Source: Niveibacterium sp. 24ML
Lineage (GTDB): Bacteria; Pseudomonadota; Gammaproteobacteria; Burkholderiales; Rhodocyclaceae
Assembly: GCF_026586805.1 (NCBI RefSeq)
Contig: NZ_JAPFHA010000006.1
Span: 148,864 to 212,863, forward strand
DNA: 64,000 nt
Reading direction: 5' to 3'
Of this stretch, positions 1 through 8,453 are shown piece after piece (positions within the stretch are counted from its first letter, which is position 1; the number at the start of each line of letters is the position of its first letter). The notes under the pieces were generated by a model. The model had not been told where the DNA came from. It was given only the letters and a program-made list of their open reading frames with translations, and ran no database searches. Made by a program: the position numbers and the translations under genes.

Positions 1-887
1 TGCAGTGCGTGGTCGATGCGGCCGCCTTCCACCATCAGGAAGAAGCCCTTCTGGTTTTTCGCGAGTACGTCGATCGCCTTCTTCGTCATCGTCGCAAGGC
101 TGGGCTGGTCGAGGCTCTTCTTCACGCGATCCAGCTCGTAGTCTGCGTGGTCCATGTGGAAGAGACCGAGCAGCTTGCTGGTCGCGGCAGCATCCACGGC
201 GGCCAGCGCAGTGCCGGTATCCGCGTAGGTGTAGCCGGCCGTCTTCATCTCGGCGACGAGATCACGACCATCGGTACGCTTGCCGCTGCTGGCCTTCGGC
301 AGGAAGTGGCGGCGGCCGCCGCCCATCAGCACGTCGAGGCCATCCTTGAGCGCCGGGTTGTAGCCGGCGCCGCCCGGCACCGCCTGCGCGGCGATGTCGT
401 TTTCGGCATCGCGGTGGCAGATGTGGGCAAAGGTTGCAGCCGGCGTGGCGTGCGTAACACGGGTGGTGGTGACTGCACCCACCGATTTGCCGGCGGCCTT
501 GGACAGCTCCAGCAGCGTCACCGCGGCGGTGCCGTTGCCGCTGGCCGGGCAGGTGCTGCTGCCGTCGGCGGCAGGCGCCTTGGCCAGCGTGTCGGCGGAC
601 ATCGAGATCACCTCGTTGTTCATCTTCACGCCGGTCATGTAGGCGGCCATCGAGGGCGCCGAGTCGGTGGTCTGCGCGTCGTTCGAGAAAGTCTTGATGC
701 GTGCGGTGCGGCGCAGGCTTTCCATGCTCAGTGCGCCGCTCTCGCCGTACTTGTAGATACGCGCGGCGGTGACGGTGGTCGGGCCCATGCCGTCGCCGAG
801 GAAGAAGATCACGTTCTTCGCTTCACCGGCAGCGTGGGCGGAGCCGGCGGCACACAGCAGCGCGGCGATCAGGGTTTTCTTGATCAT
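1..887 (-). CDS. PhoA-type alkaline phosphatase, 3' end beyond window
   Basis: This is a periplasmic phosphomonoesterase that releases phosphate from organic esters. The frame is open from the ATG at 887 to the window edge, giving 295 residues of an expected 450 or so. It starts with a Sec signal peptide (MIKKTLIAALLCAAGSAHAA), followed by the metal-site GDGMG and the nucleophile segment TDSAPSMAAYMTG. The visible end is the MVEGGRIDHAL segment. The C-terminal metal ligands (a TADH-type motif and a later His) lie outside the window. The next gene upstream is a close paralogue starting at 2350 in the same direction. Only 29 bp separate them, so co-transcription is likely. Family assignment is firm; the natural substrate is not visible. 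Confidence 0.9.
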   Translation of the reverse strand, partial: MIKKTLIAALLCAAGSAHAAGEAKNVIFFLGDGMGPTTVTAARIYKYGESGALSMESLRRTARIKTFSNDAQTTDSAPSMAAYMTGVKMNNEVISMSADTLAKAPAADGSSTCPASGNGTAAVTLLELSKAAGKSVGAVTTTRVTHATPAATFAHICHRDAENDIAAQAVPGGAGYNPALKDGLDVLMGGGRRHFLPKASSGKRTDGRDLVAEMKTAGYTYADTGTALAAVDAAATSKLLGLFHMDHADYELDRVKKSLDQPSLATMTKKAIDVLAKNQKGFFLMVEGGRIDHAL

Positions 888-916
888 GTTGAATCCTTGC
901 GGTGATGCTGCGCCGA

Positions 917-2350
917 TCACAGTCCGGCCGCCGCTTTGACGAGGCCGAACACGGCGGTGTTGTCCACGAAGCCGCCGATCGTGTCGGCGCCCTTGCCGGT
1001 TGCGCCGATGAAGACATCGGTGCCGCCGTGGGTTTCGGAGCCAGCGCCCATGCGCACGGCCGCTTCCTGGTGATAGGTGCTGGCGAACACCACTTCGTCG
1101 CTCAGGTCGGCAAAGGTGCTGCGATTGCCGGCCGGGCGGTTCTCGCCGTTGCCGAAGCCGATGATCGTGAAGGGCTTGCCGTCGGCGTCCTTCGCAATGC
1201 TGCCGTCGGTGTAGTTGCGCAGCAGGCCCAGCACGCCGGGGTTGCCGGCGCTGCTCTTGCCGGTGCGCTTGGCGTAACCGTTGAGCACCAGGGTGTGGTC
1301 GTGGTCGGCGGTGACGACGATCAGGGTGTTCTTCAGCGTCGGGTCGGTCTTCTTCATTTCGTCGAGCGCAGCCTTGATCGCGTTGTCGAAGGCGATCGTG
1401 TCCTGCAGCGCCTTCTTCGCGGTGGTTTCATGCAGCGCGTGGTCGATGCGGCCGCCTTCCACCATCAGGAAGAAGCCCTTCTCGTTCTGCTGCAGGCGCT
1501 GGATCGCCTTGATCGTCATCTCCGCCAGGCTCGGCTCCTTGGCCGCGTCGCGGTCGAGGTCGTAGCTCAGATGGCTGGAGGCGAACAGACCGACGAACTT
1601 GCCGGCCTTGGTGGCATCGATTGCGTCGAAGCCGGCGCGGTCGGTCGCCACGGTGTAGCCCTTGGCCTTGAGTTCCGCCGTGAGGTCGCGGCCATCGGCA
1701 CGCTTGCCGCCCGCATCCTTGGCAACAAAGAACTGCTTGCCGCCGCCCAGCACCACGTCGATGCCGTCAGCGAGCTTGTCGTTGTAGCCGGCGCCGCCGG
1801 GCACCAGCGCCGCGGCGATGTCCGATTCGGCATCGCGGTGGCAAACGTGCGCATAAGTCGCCGCCGGGGTGGCGTGCGTCACGCGGGTCGAGGTCACCAC
1901 ACCGGTGCCACGGCCGGCGGCCTTGGCCAGTTCCAGCAGGGTCGTAACCGGCGTGCCATTGGCGCTGCCGCAGTTGCCGGTGCCATCCGCGTTCGGGCTC
2001 TTCGCCACGGTGTCGGCGGACATCGAGATGACCTCGTTGTTCATCTTCACGCCGGTCATGTAAGCGGCCATCGAGGGCGCCGAGTCGGTCACCTGCGCAT
2101 CGTTCGAGAAGGTTTTGACGAAGCCGGTTTCCGGCAGCGTGTCCATCGTCAGTTCGCCGTCTTCGCCCACCGAGTAGATGCGGGCAGCGGTCGTGGTGGC
2201 GATGCCCATGCCGTCACCGAGGAAGAAGATGACGTTGGTCGGAGCAGGTTTGACCACCACCGGCGGTTCCGGCGGCGTGCTGTCCTTGCCGCCGCACGCG
2301 GCCACGGTGGCGGCGGCGATGAGCGAGAGCGCGTAGTTCGAGAAGCGCAT
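917..2350 (-). CDS. PhoA-type alkaline phosphatase, predicted lipoprotein
   Basis: This 477-residue protein is an alkaline phosphatase of the PhoA superfamily and a tandem paralogue of the gene next to it. The ATG at 2350 is preferred over an in-frame TTG five codons earlier because GGAG lies 9 nt before the ATG. The N-terminus has a lipobox, VAAC with Cys19, and a Pro-rich tether, so it is probably membrane-anchored, unlike its soluble-looking neighbour. GDGMG is at residues 45-49 and the nucleophile is Ser90 in DSAPS, equivalent to Ser102 of E. coli PhoA. TADHDHT and SETHGGTDV provide the late metal ligands, so the active site looks complete. A Pho-box-like site lies about 75 bp upstream, which suggests induction by phosphate starvation. 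Confidence 0.93.
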   Translation of the reverse strand: MRFSNYALSLIAAATVAACGGKDSTPPEPPVVVKPAPTNVIFFLGDGMGIATTTAARIYSVGEDGELTMDTLPETGFVKTFSNDAQVTDSAPSMAAYMTGVKMNNEVISMSADTVAKSPNADGTGNCGSANGTPVTTLLELAKAAGRGTGVVTSTRVTHATPAATYAHVCHRDAESDIAAALVPGGAGYNDKLADGIDVVLGGGKQFFVAKDAGGKRADGRDLTAELKAKGYTVATDRAGFDAIDATKAGKFVGLFASSHLSYDLDRDAAKEPSLAEMTIKAIQRLQQNEKGFFLMVEGGRIDHALHETTAKKALQDTIAFDNAIKAALDEMKKTDPTLKNTLIVVTADHDHTLVLNGYAKRTGKSSAGNPGVLGLLRNYTDGSIAKDADGKPFTIIGFGNGENRPAGNRSTFADLSDEVVFASTYHQEAAVRMGAGSETHGGTDVFIGATGKGADTIGGFVDNTAVFGLVKAAAGL

Positions 2351-2702
2351 TGCGCGTAACTCCAAAGATCAATCGGAACCGCGAGGCTAAAGTGCTGTCA
2401 TGACAGTCAGGCAATCGGCAGGGTTACGAATTCATGACAGGCAGGCAATTGCCGCGCACCTTTCATCATCCTTCCGCGCGGCCCCGGCTGCGCAGCACGC
2501 ATTGCCATGTCTGGCACGATCAGGGATGGCTCACAGCATGGCGGCCCACTTGCCGACGTGTCTGAGCAAATTTGCGTCAGAATCTCACGCCACTTGATGA
2601 GGCGCGGCCATGCCCGCATGACGATGCGCTGGTGTCGCGCCCTTGCTCGCCGTGGCGCGCGCAGGCCCGGGCTTGGCCCCCGCCGCGAATACCACGCCCC
2701 CC
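2351..2702. other. Divergent intergenic region
   Basis: This 352 bp gap separates the minus-strand phosphatase from the plus-strand M48 peptidase. Its left third holds the CTGTCAT repeats described separately. The rest shows no convincing coding frame or RNA gene. It presumably carries the promoter of the peptidase and AIM24 genes, but no clear -35/-10 pair was found. Confidence 0.5.
2423..2440 (-). promoter_or_regulatory. Pho-box-like PhoB site
   Basis: Read on the minus strand, CTGTCAT-GAAT-TCGTAAC has the 7+4+7 layout of a PhoB site. The first repeat matches the CTGTCAT consensus 7/7 and the second about 5/7. Another exact CTGTCAT starts at 2406 inside the palindrome CTGTCATGACAG (2395-2406). 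Both point toward the phosphatase gene starting at 2350. No convincing -10 was identified. The assignment rests on pattern match and on the function of the downstream gene. Confidence 0.5.
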
Positions 2703-3914
2703 ATGAGAGTGCTGATGCCCCAAGCCGAAACTTTTGCTGCCCATGCCTTCCACGAATCGCTCCCCGGCGGGCGATGCAGCGGCGCCATGGTGCTCGATGG
2801 CGGCCACCTCCACTTCACGCGCGGCGAACAGGTGCTGGCGCTGCCGATCGATGGCCTGCTGCGCCTGACGCTGGGTGGCGCGAACAATCGCCTGATCTTC
2901 ATCGAACATGCGGCACTGCCCGGCTGGCAGTTCTACACCGCCGACCATGCGCTGATCGCGCACGCCCGGCTCGCCGCGCATCCGGCGGCGCAGGCGCTGG
3001 TGAAGGCCCGACGGCGCCATCGCTGGCTCGGCTGGGGCAGCCTGTTTGCGGGCCTGGCCCTGATCGTGGCGCTGCCGGTGATCCTGTTCTTTTCGCTCGA
3101 TGGCCTGAGCGACGCGCTGGCGCGTCGCCTGCCGGTGGCGTGGGAGGCATCGCTCGGCGAAACCGCATTGAAGCAATTCCGCGTGCAGCAGGACTTCATG
3201 TCCGAAGCGCACGCCGCGCCATTGCTCAAGCCACTGGTTGATCCGCTCGTCGCGCACGCGGGCAAGCGCTACCGCTACCGCTTTCATGTGGTCAATGACC
3301 CCAGCCTCAATGCCTTCGCCCTGCCCGGTGGCGAGGTAGTGATCCACTCGGGGCTGATCCTCAAGGCCGGCACCCCGGCGCAACTGCAGGGCGTGCTGGC
3401 GCATGAGATCGCGCATGTCACCGAACAGCATGGTGTGCGTTCGGTGATCAAGAGCGTCGGCCTCTACGCGATCGCGCAGGCGCTGCTGGGCGATGCCTCG
3501 GGCCTGCTGGCCGCGGTGGCGGGTGCAGCGCCGATGCTGATCAACCAGAAGTACTCGCGTGACTTCGAGCGCGAGGCAGACCGCGCCGGCATCGATCTGC
3601 TGCTCGCGGCCAGGATCGATCCGCGCGGGCTGGTCGCCTTCTTCCATGCGATCCGCGATGAAGAGCACCGGCAACTCAAGCAACTGGGCGACGACGAGGT
3701 GCAGGACGCCGCCCGCAGTGCGCTGGCCTATCTGGGAACCCACCCGGAAACCGACGAGCGCATCGCCAATCTGGACCAGCGAATCCAGACCCTGCCCGCC
3801 TTCACCTGGCGCGATGACCGCGCGGCCTTCGCAGTACTGCAGGAAGCAGTGAAGGCATTTGTCAGCAAACCCACCACGAAAGACACGAATGCAAGCGCAG
3901 ATCCGGGGCAGTGA
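2703..3914 (+). CDS. M48 family zinc metallopeptidase, membrane-anchored
   Basis: This is a Zn-dependent M48 endopeptidase of about 403 residues. HEIAH at residues 234-238 supplies two zinc ligands and the catalytic Glu. The third ligand is Glu291 in FEREAD, the usual ExxxD context. One hydrophobic segment at about 108-130 would anchor the catalytic part at the membrane, after an N-terminal region of about 100 residues that resembles no domain I recognise. Single-anchor M48 proteins of this kind occur in envelope protein quality control. The start is uncertain: ATG at 2703 and ATG at 2715 are both possible, and neither has a strong ribosome site. The 3' end overlaps the next gene by 26 bp, which suggests translational coupling to the AIM24 genes. 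Confidence 0.87.
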   Translation: MRVLMPQAETFAAHAFHESLPGGRCSGAMVLDGGHLHFTRGEQVLALPIDGLLRLTLGGANNRLIFIEHAALPGWQFYTADHALIAHARLAAHPAAQALVKARRRHRWLGWGSLFAGLALIVALPVILFFSLDGLSDALARRLPVAWEASLGETALKQFRVQQDFMSEAHAAPLLKPLVDPLVAHAGKRYRYRFHVVNDPSLNAFALPGGEVVIHSGLILKAGTPAQLQGVLAHEIAHVTEQHGVRSVIKSVGLYAIAQALLGDASGLLAAVAGAAPMLINQKYSRDFEREADRAGIDLLLAARIDPRGLVAFFHAIRDEEHRQLKQLGDDEVQDAARSALAYLGTHPETDERIANLDQRIQTLPAFTWRDDRAAFAVLQEAVKAFVSKPTTKDTNASADPGQ

Positions 3915-4551
3915 TGCCTTTTCCTACCTGGCGGTGACGCTGGAACCGGGCGAGAGCGTGATCGCCGAGTCCGACGCCATGAGCAGCATGGCCGCCGACC
4001 TTGACCTGCAGGCGCGCATGAACGGCGGCTTGATCGCCGGGCTCTTGCGCAAGTACCTCGCCGGCGAGAGCCTGTTCGTCAGCGTCTTCAAGAACAACAC
4101 CCCGGCCGCGCGGTCGATGACGCTGGTGCAGCCCACCCCCGGCGGCATACGCGCGCTGGATCTGCACAACGACACCTTCTACCTGCAGCCCGGCGCCTAC
4201 CTGGCGAGCACCGAAGGCATCAAGCTGGGGCTCGGATTTGCCGGCTTCGTCTCCTGGATTGCCGGCGAGGGCTTGTTCCGCACCGTGGTCAGCGGCAGCG
4301 GCACCGTGTGGTACGGCGCCTACGGTGCGCTGCTCGACAAGCAGGTCGACGGCGAATACATCGTCGACAGCAGCCACCTGGTGGCCTACGAGCCCGGCAT
4401 CAAACTCAAGCTGCAACTGGCGGGCGGCCTCTTCTCCAGCTTCTTTGGCGGCGAAGGCCTGGTCACCCGCGTCACCGGCAGGGGGCGCATCGTGGTGCAG
4501 ACCCGCAGCCTCACCGGCCTGACGGGCTGGATCAACCCCAAGCTGCGCTGA
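3889..4551 (+). CDS. AIM24 family protein (first of three in tandem)
   Basis: This 220-residue protein belongs to the AIM24/DUF124 (TIGR00266) family. It is a beta-rich fold with repeated Gly-rich strands ending in patterns such as AGESLF, GEGLF and GGEGLV. Bacterial members have no established biochemical activity; the yeast relative Aim24 is linked to mitochondrial inner-membrane organisation. No signal peptide or membrane span is visible, so it is probably cytosolic or peripheral. The ATG at 3889 is chosen because the only earlier start in frame is a TTG deep inside the peptidase gene. It overlaps the peptidase 3' end by 26 bp and is followed after 11 bp by a second AIM24 gene. Confidence 0.85.
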   Translation: MQAQIRGSDAFSYLAVTLEPGESVIAESDAMSSMAADLDLQARMNGGLIAGLLRKYLAGESLFVSVFKNNTPAARSMTLVQPTPGGIRALDLHNDTFYLQPGAYLASTEGIKLGLGFAGFVSWIAGEGLFRTVVSGSGTVWYGAYGALLDKQVDGEYIVDSSHLVAYEPGIKLKLQLAGGLFSSFFGGEGLVTRVTGRGRIVVQTRSLTGLTGWINPKLR

Positions 4552-4562
4552 ACGGAACAGGC

Positions 4563-5243
4563 ATGAAAATCGAATTCACTCACCAGCCCGGCAACACCGC
4601 CGCTACGCTGCAACTTGCGCAGGGCGAGCGCTGCACCACCGAGTCCGGCGCCATGATCGCGATGAGCGGCGGGCTCGATATCGAAACCACCACGCACAAG
4701 CGCGGCAAGGGCGGCCTGCTCAAGGCGGCCAAGCGCCTGCTTGGCGGCGAATCCTTCTTCCTCAACCACTTCAGCGCCCGGCAGGGCGCCGGCGAAGTCG
4801 TGCTGGGCACCGCGCTGGCGGGCGACATGATGGCCTACCGCGTCGACGGTGATGCGCTCATGGTGCAGGCCGGCTCGTTCGTGGCCTGCGAAGAGGGCGT
4901 CGAGATCGATACCAGCTGGCAGGGCTTCAAGAACCTGCTCTCCGGCGAGAGCCTTTTCTGGTTGAAGCTCTCGGGCCGCGGGCAAGTGGTGCTGAGCGCC
5001 TTCGGCGCGATCTACCCGATCGAGGTGGACGGCGAACACATCGTCGATACCGGCCACATCGTCGCCTTCCAGGAATCGCTGGACTTCTCGCTCACCAAGG
5101 CCGGCAAGAGCTGGTTGCATTCCATGCTTGGCGGTGAAGGCCTGGTGTGCAAGTTCAAGGGGCGCGGCACCGTCTGGTGCCAGTCGCACAATCCGGGCAG
5201 CTTCGGCCTCTCGCTGCGGCCCACGCTCAAGCGCCGCAAGTAA
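4563..5243 (+). CDS. AIM24 family protein (second of three in tandem)
   Basis: This 226-residue AIM24-family protein starts at the ATG at 4563, 11 bp after the previous stop. It keeps the family hallmarks: an N-terminal ESGAMIAMSGGL segment, GGESFF, SGESLFWLKLSGRG and a C-terminal GGEGLVCKFKGRGTVW strand pair. It is soluble by inspection. It differs clearly in sequence from the flanking paralogues, so the array is an old duplication rather than a recent one. Its function is unknown. The order after an M48 peptidase suggests a shared envelope or stress role, which is inference only. Confidence 0.85.
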   Translation: MKIEFTHQPGNTAATLQLAQGERCTTESGAMIAMSGGLDIETTTHKRGKGGLLKAAKRLLGGESFFLNHFSARQGAGEVVLGTALAGDMMAYRVDGDALMVQAGSFVACEEGVEIDTSWQGFKNLLSGESLFWLKLSGRGQVVLSAFGAIYPIEVDGEHIVDTGHIVAFQESLDFSLTKAGKSWLHSMLGGEGLVCKFKGRGTVWCQSHNPGSFGLSLRPTLKRRK

Positions 5244-5260
5244 CAGGAAGAGGACACGAC

Positions 5261-6280
5261 ATGACCTACAAAGTGAGCGTGACCGGTTACGCCACCCCCA
5301 ACGCTGCGGCCGCACAGGCGGCCTTCGCGCAGGCCTTCAAGATCACGCCCGAGAAGGCAGCCGAACTGCTGACCACGCTGCCGCGCACGATCAAAGTGGG
5401 CCTCGACGCCGACACCGCCGAACGCTACTGCCAGGCGCTTGCGAAGATGGGCCTGAACGCCGAACACAGCCACCACGACGCCCCCGCCGCGAAGGCCGCC
5501 CCCTCAGCAAGCGCCACGGTAACAAGCGCCGCCGTGCCGGCCGCAAAGCCTGCCGCAGCGGCGCCCGAAGCCGCGCCGCCGCCCCAGCCGCGTGCGGCGG
5601 CCGAGCAGCCCGGCTTCCAGTTCCGCATCGATGGCGCGCCGGACTTCGCCTTCCTCACCGTGCAGTTGCCGGCCAACCACAGCATCAAGGTTGAAGCCGC
5701 CGCAATGGCGACGATGGACACCAGCATCCGCATGAAGACCAAGCTCAGCGGCGGGCTCGGGCGCCTTGTCACCGGCGAGTCGATCTTCGTCAACGAGTTC
5801 AGTGCCGACACGGTGGCCGGCGAAATCGGTATCGCCCCCGGCGCACCGGGCGATCTGGCACACGTTTACCTGAAGGGGGGCGAGGTGCTCTTCCTGCAGA
5901 ACGGCGCCTTCGTCGCCTGCGACCCGGACGTCACGCTCGAGACCAAGTGGCAAGGCTTTACCAAGGGCTTCTTCTCGGGAGAGAGCTTCTTCCTGATCCG
6001 CGCCTCCGGCACCGGCGATCTGTGGTTCAACACCTACGGCGGCATGATCGAAAAGGAAGTCGACGGCGAGTATGTGGTCGACACCGGCAACATCGTCGCC
6101 TTCACCGAAGGGCTGGACTACAAGCTGGAGAAATTCGGCGGCTACAAATCTCTGTTCTTCTCGGGCGAAGGCTTCGTCTGCCGCTTCCGCGGCAAGGGGC
6201 GGGTGTGGGTGCAGACCCGCACCTCCGGCGCACTGCTGGCCTGGGCCGAACAGTATCGCCGCGTGGGCAAGGAAGCCTGA
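5261..6280 (+). CDS. AIM24 family protein with extra N-terminal domain (third of three)
   Basis: This 339-residue protein starts at the ATG at 5261, with AGGAAGAGG about 8 nt upstream. Residues 1-70 form a separate small alpha/beta domain with a conserved-looking core (KITPEKAAELL, then TIKVGLDADTAERY), somewhat like an L7/L12-type fold. Residues 71-115 are an Ala/Pro-rich flexible linker. The rest is a complete AIM24 domain with GESIF, SGESFF, SGEGFVCRFRGKGRVWVQT. The linker suggests a tethered module, possibly for partner binding. It ends the array; the next gene is convergent. The family call is firm and the N-terminal domain is unidentified. Confidence 0.85.
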   Translation: MTYKVSVTGYATPNAAAAQAAFAQAFKITPEKAAELLTTLPRTIKVGLDADTAERYCQALAKMGLNAEHSHHDAPAAKAAPSASATVTSAAVPAAKPAAAAPEAAPPPQPRAAAEQPGFQFRIDGAPDFAFLTVQLPANHSIKVEAAAMATMDTSIRMKTKLSGGLGRLVTGESIFVNEFSADTVAGEIGIAPGAPGDLAHVYLKGGEVLFLQNGAFVACDPDVTLETKWQGFTKGFFSGESFFLIRASGTGDLWFNTYGGMIEKEVDGEYVVDTGNIVAFTEGLDYKLEKFGGYKSLFFSGEGFVCRFRGKGRVWVQTRTSGALLAWAEQYRRVGKEA

Positions 6281-6318
6281 GGCACCGGCGCGGGGCTGCC
6301 GGGCGCCCCGCCCGGCGA

Positions 6319-7005
6319 TCAGGCTGGCGCCGCTTCGCGCAGGCGCTCGGCCAGCCAGCGGCCGATCTCTGCAATCTCTTCAATGCACACCGAGTGCGCC
6401 ATGCGATAGGTGTGCCACGCAATCGGGTAGCCTTCCGCCGCAAGGCAGGCACGTGCCGCCTCGCCCAAGGCGGGCCCGACCACATCGTCGTGAGTGCCAT
6501 GCGCGGCAAAGATCGGCGTCGCGCGACTCGCCGCGCTGAGCGAATCGAGCAGCATCTGGCGCGCCGGCAGGTAGGTCGACAGGGCAATCACCCCGGCCAA
6601 CCTCTGCGGATGCGACAGCCCCGCCGTGTAGGCAATCGCCCCACCCTGCGAGAATCCGGCCAGCACGATCCGGTGCGTCGGCACGCCGAGCGCGTTTTCG
6701 CGCGCAATCAAGGCGCGCACCGCTTCGCATGAAGCACGCACGCCGGCCTCATCCACATCGCGCGTGCTGCCATCGAGGTACTTGATGTCGTACCAGGCCC
6801 GCATGATGTAACCGCCGTTGCAAGTCACCGGCATCATCGGCGCGTGCGGGAAGACAAAGCGCACCCGCGCATCGTCCGGCAAGCCGAGCTCCGGTACGAT
6901 GGGTTCGAAATCGCTCCCGTCGGCCCCCAGCCCATGCAGCCAGATCACCGAAAAGTCAGGCTTGGGCGCGGTCTCGATCTCAATCGCGGGCAAGGTCTCA
7001 ATCAT
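6319..7005 (-). CDS. Carboxylesterase/phospholipase-type alpha/beta hydrolase
   Basis: This 228-residue cytosolic alpha/beta hydrolase is of the small carboxylesterase / acyl-protein thioesterase type. The oxyanion segment is WLHGLGADG, the nucleophile elbow is GFSQGG with Ser119, the acid is Asp173 or Asp174 in GTHDDVVG, and the base is His204 in MAHSV. The length and the N-terminal HGLGADGSDF pattern match bacterial esterases that act on short acyl esters. The ATG at 7005 is chosen because GGAG sits about 9 nt before it; an upstream in-frame start has no such site. No neighbour suggests a pathway. Confidence 0.88.
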   Translation of the reverse strand: MIETLPAIEIETAPKPDFSVIWLHGLGADGSDFEPIVPELGLPDDARVRFVFPHAPMMPVTCNGGYIMRAWYDIKYLDGSTRDVDEAGVRASCEAVRALIARENALGVPTHRIVLAGFSQGGAIAYTAGLSHPQRLAGVIALSTYLPARQMLLDSLSAASRATPIFAAHGTHDDVVGPALGEAARACLAAEGYPIAWHTYRMAHSVCIEEIAEIGRWLAERLREAAPA

Positions 7006-7211
7006 CGTCACACACTCCAGAGTGATGCAAAACGCCAGCCCCAAGCGGCCGCGCCAGGCTGCGAATGATCACGGCAAGGGTGCGCAGGCTGCAAGATGCC
7101 CAGCCGAGAACTCGCAACAAGCGCCCCTCCCGCCGGGAGTTCGTGCAGCGTGCAGCCGTGCATCGTGAGCGGCCCGCATCGAAGGTCCATGCGGGTCAGC
7201 ACAGCCGACGA

Positions 7212-7970
7212 TCAGCGCTTCAGCTGGTCCGCCACAAAGCGGACCAGGCTGTGCGTCGCCAGGTCCAGATTGGCCGCGCTGGCCGGTTCGTCCGCCGGCA
7301 CCGCGAGGCTGTGGTTTCCGGCGACGACGGCAACACGAGCCCGGCCGCCAAGCGACGCGGCATAACGGTAGAGCACGCTGGGCGCACACAGGGGGTCCTG
7401 ATCGCCGGCCAGGAACAAGGTCGGCCGCTTGTGCTGCGCATCGTGCGGGTAGTTTTCCTCGGCGGCGGATTCGATCCTGCCGTCCTTCTCGTCACTGCAG
7501 ATCGGCGTCAGGAATGCGCCAGCCCGCAGATCCGGCTGCGTGCGCATCACACGCCAGGCCACCACCGAGCCCATCGATTTGCCGGCGATGAACAACTGCT
7601 TCGGGTTGGCGCGCGCATCCTTGCGCATGGCGTCAATCACACTGCTGAGGTCTTGCGCCTCGGCGAGCAGCCCTTCGGAGGGTTCGCCCGCCGCGCCGGG
7701 CTGGCCGCGATAGGCCCAATCAAAGCGATACACCAGCACGCCGGCGGCCCTTAGCCGTTCGGCGCTCTGCGCCATCAGGGGCAAGCGCATGTGATAGCCC
7801 TGCCCCGGCGCGATCACAATGGCGGGAAACGGCCCGGCGCCATCGGGTACGTCGACCAGCATGCTGACGCGCGCACCGCGCGGCGTCACGATGGCGGTTT
7901 CAAGCGCCAGCGCCGATACGCCTTGCAGCGCAAGCAGCGCGCCGACACAAACGCGAATCCAACCCGCCAT
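7212..7970 (-). CDS. Secreted alpha/beta hydrolase
   Basis: This alpha/beta hydrolase of about 252 residues has an N-terminal signal peptide (MAGWIRVCVGALLALQGVSA). Visible elements are the FPAIVIAPGQG oxyanion region, the nucleophile elbow AGKSMGS, an Asp in AGDQDPLCAP and a His in AGNHSL near the C-terminus, so the Ser-Asp-His triad looks intact. It resembles dienelactone-hydrolase-like enzymes with a KSMG rather than GxSxG elbow. The substrate is unknown. The ATG at 7970 fits the signal peptide; an ATG at 7991 would add seven residues. The open frame continues upstream, but that part has no protein-like character. Confidence 0.75.
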   Translation of the reverse strand: MAGWIRVCVGALLALQGVSALALETAIVTPRGARVSMLVDVPDGAGPFPAIVIAPGQGYHMRLPLMAQSAERLRAAGVLVYRFDWAYRGQPGAAGEPSEGLLAEAQDLSSVIDAMRKDARANPKQLFIAGKSMGSVVAWRVMRTQPDLRAGAFLTPICSDEKDGRIESAAEENYPHDAQHKRPTLFLAGDQDPLCAPSVLYRYAASLGGRARVAVVAGNHSLAVPADEPASAANLDLATHSLVRFVADQLKR

Positions 7971-8453
7971 TTCGAGCACACCCCGGAACATGAGGGATGC
8001 AAGGCTATCACGCCCTCCAAGGCACCCGCGCAGCGTGGCGCCCAGATCGATGCGCCCCTTCCGATCCCGCGGCGGACGCTGGCAAGGCCCGCTGCGACCC
8101 GCGCGTTGATGCGAGTCAAGGTCGTCAGCCGGGCCTTGCGCCAACGCTGGCCCCCGACCAAACCCGGAGACCTTAGCCGAGCAGCGTGATCGAACACTTT
8201 GCAGCGGATCACCGCGCCCGCGACCATGAAGAGATCCCCTGCCCGGCCTGGATGCGCGCAGGTTCGCTCCGCGGAAGCAGTGCATCCAATCCTTCAAGCG
8301 CTCGATTTGCTGCCGCCAGCAACTGATGGCCGGCGAGGCCTCGTTCGGCGGCCCGGAAGTACGGCAGGTCTTCAATTTTTGGCACGGATGCGCGGGTTCG
8401 GCGCGCAAGAGGCGGCGCAACGCAAAGCCCTGAGGCTTGGCGCCGGGGCGCGC
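7971..8453. other. Intergenic region without recognisable gene
   Basis: This gap of about 480 bp lies between two minus-strand genes. Long open frames exist on both strands, as expected at this GC content, but their translations are Arg/Pro/Ala-rich and match no family I know. It may hold the promoter of the hydrolase and the 3' end signals of the sensor kinase. No clear hairpin with a T-run was found. Confidence 0.45.

Noticed and set aside
902..2359. Long plus-strand open frame antisense to the alkaline phosphatase
   Set aside because: It mirrors the phosphatase codon pattern and gives a His/Gly/Val-rich product without family motifs, an expected high-GC artefact.
7991..8420. Extended N-terminus of the alpha/beta hydrolase, about 140 residues
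   Set aside because: The translated sequence is low in hydrophobic periodicity and Arg-rich, and it precedes a good signal peptide start at 7970.
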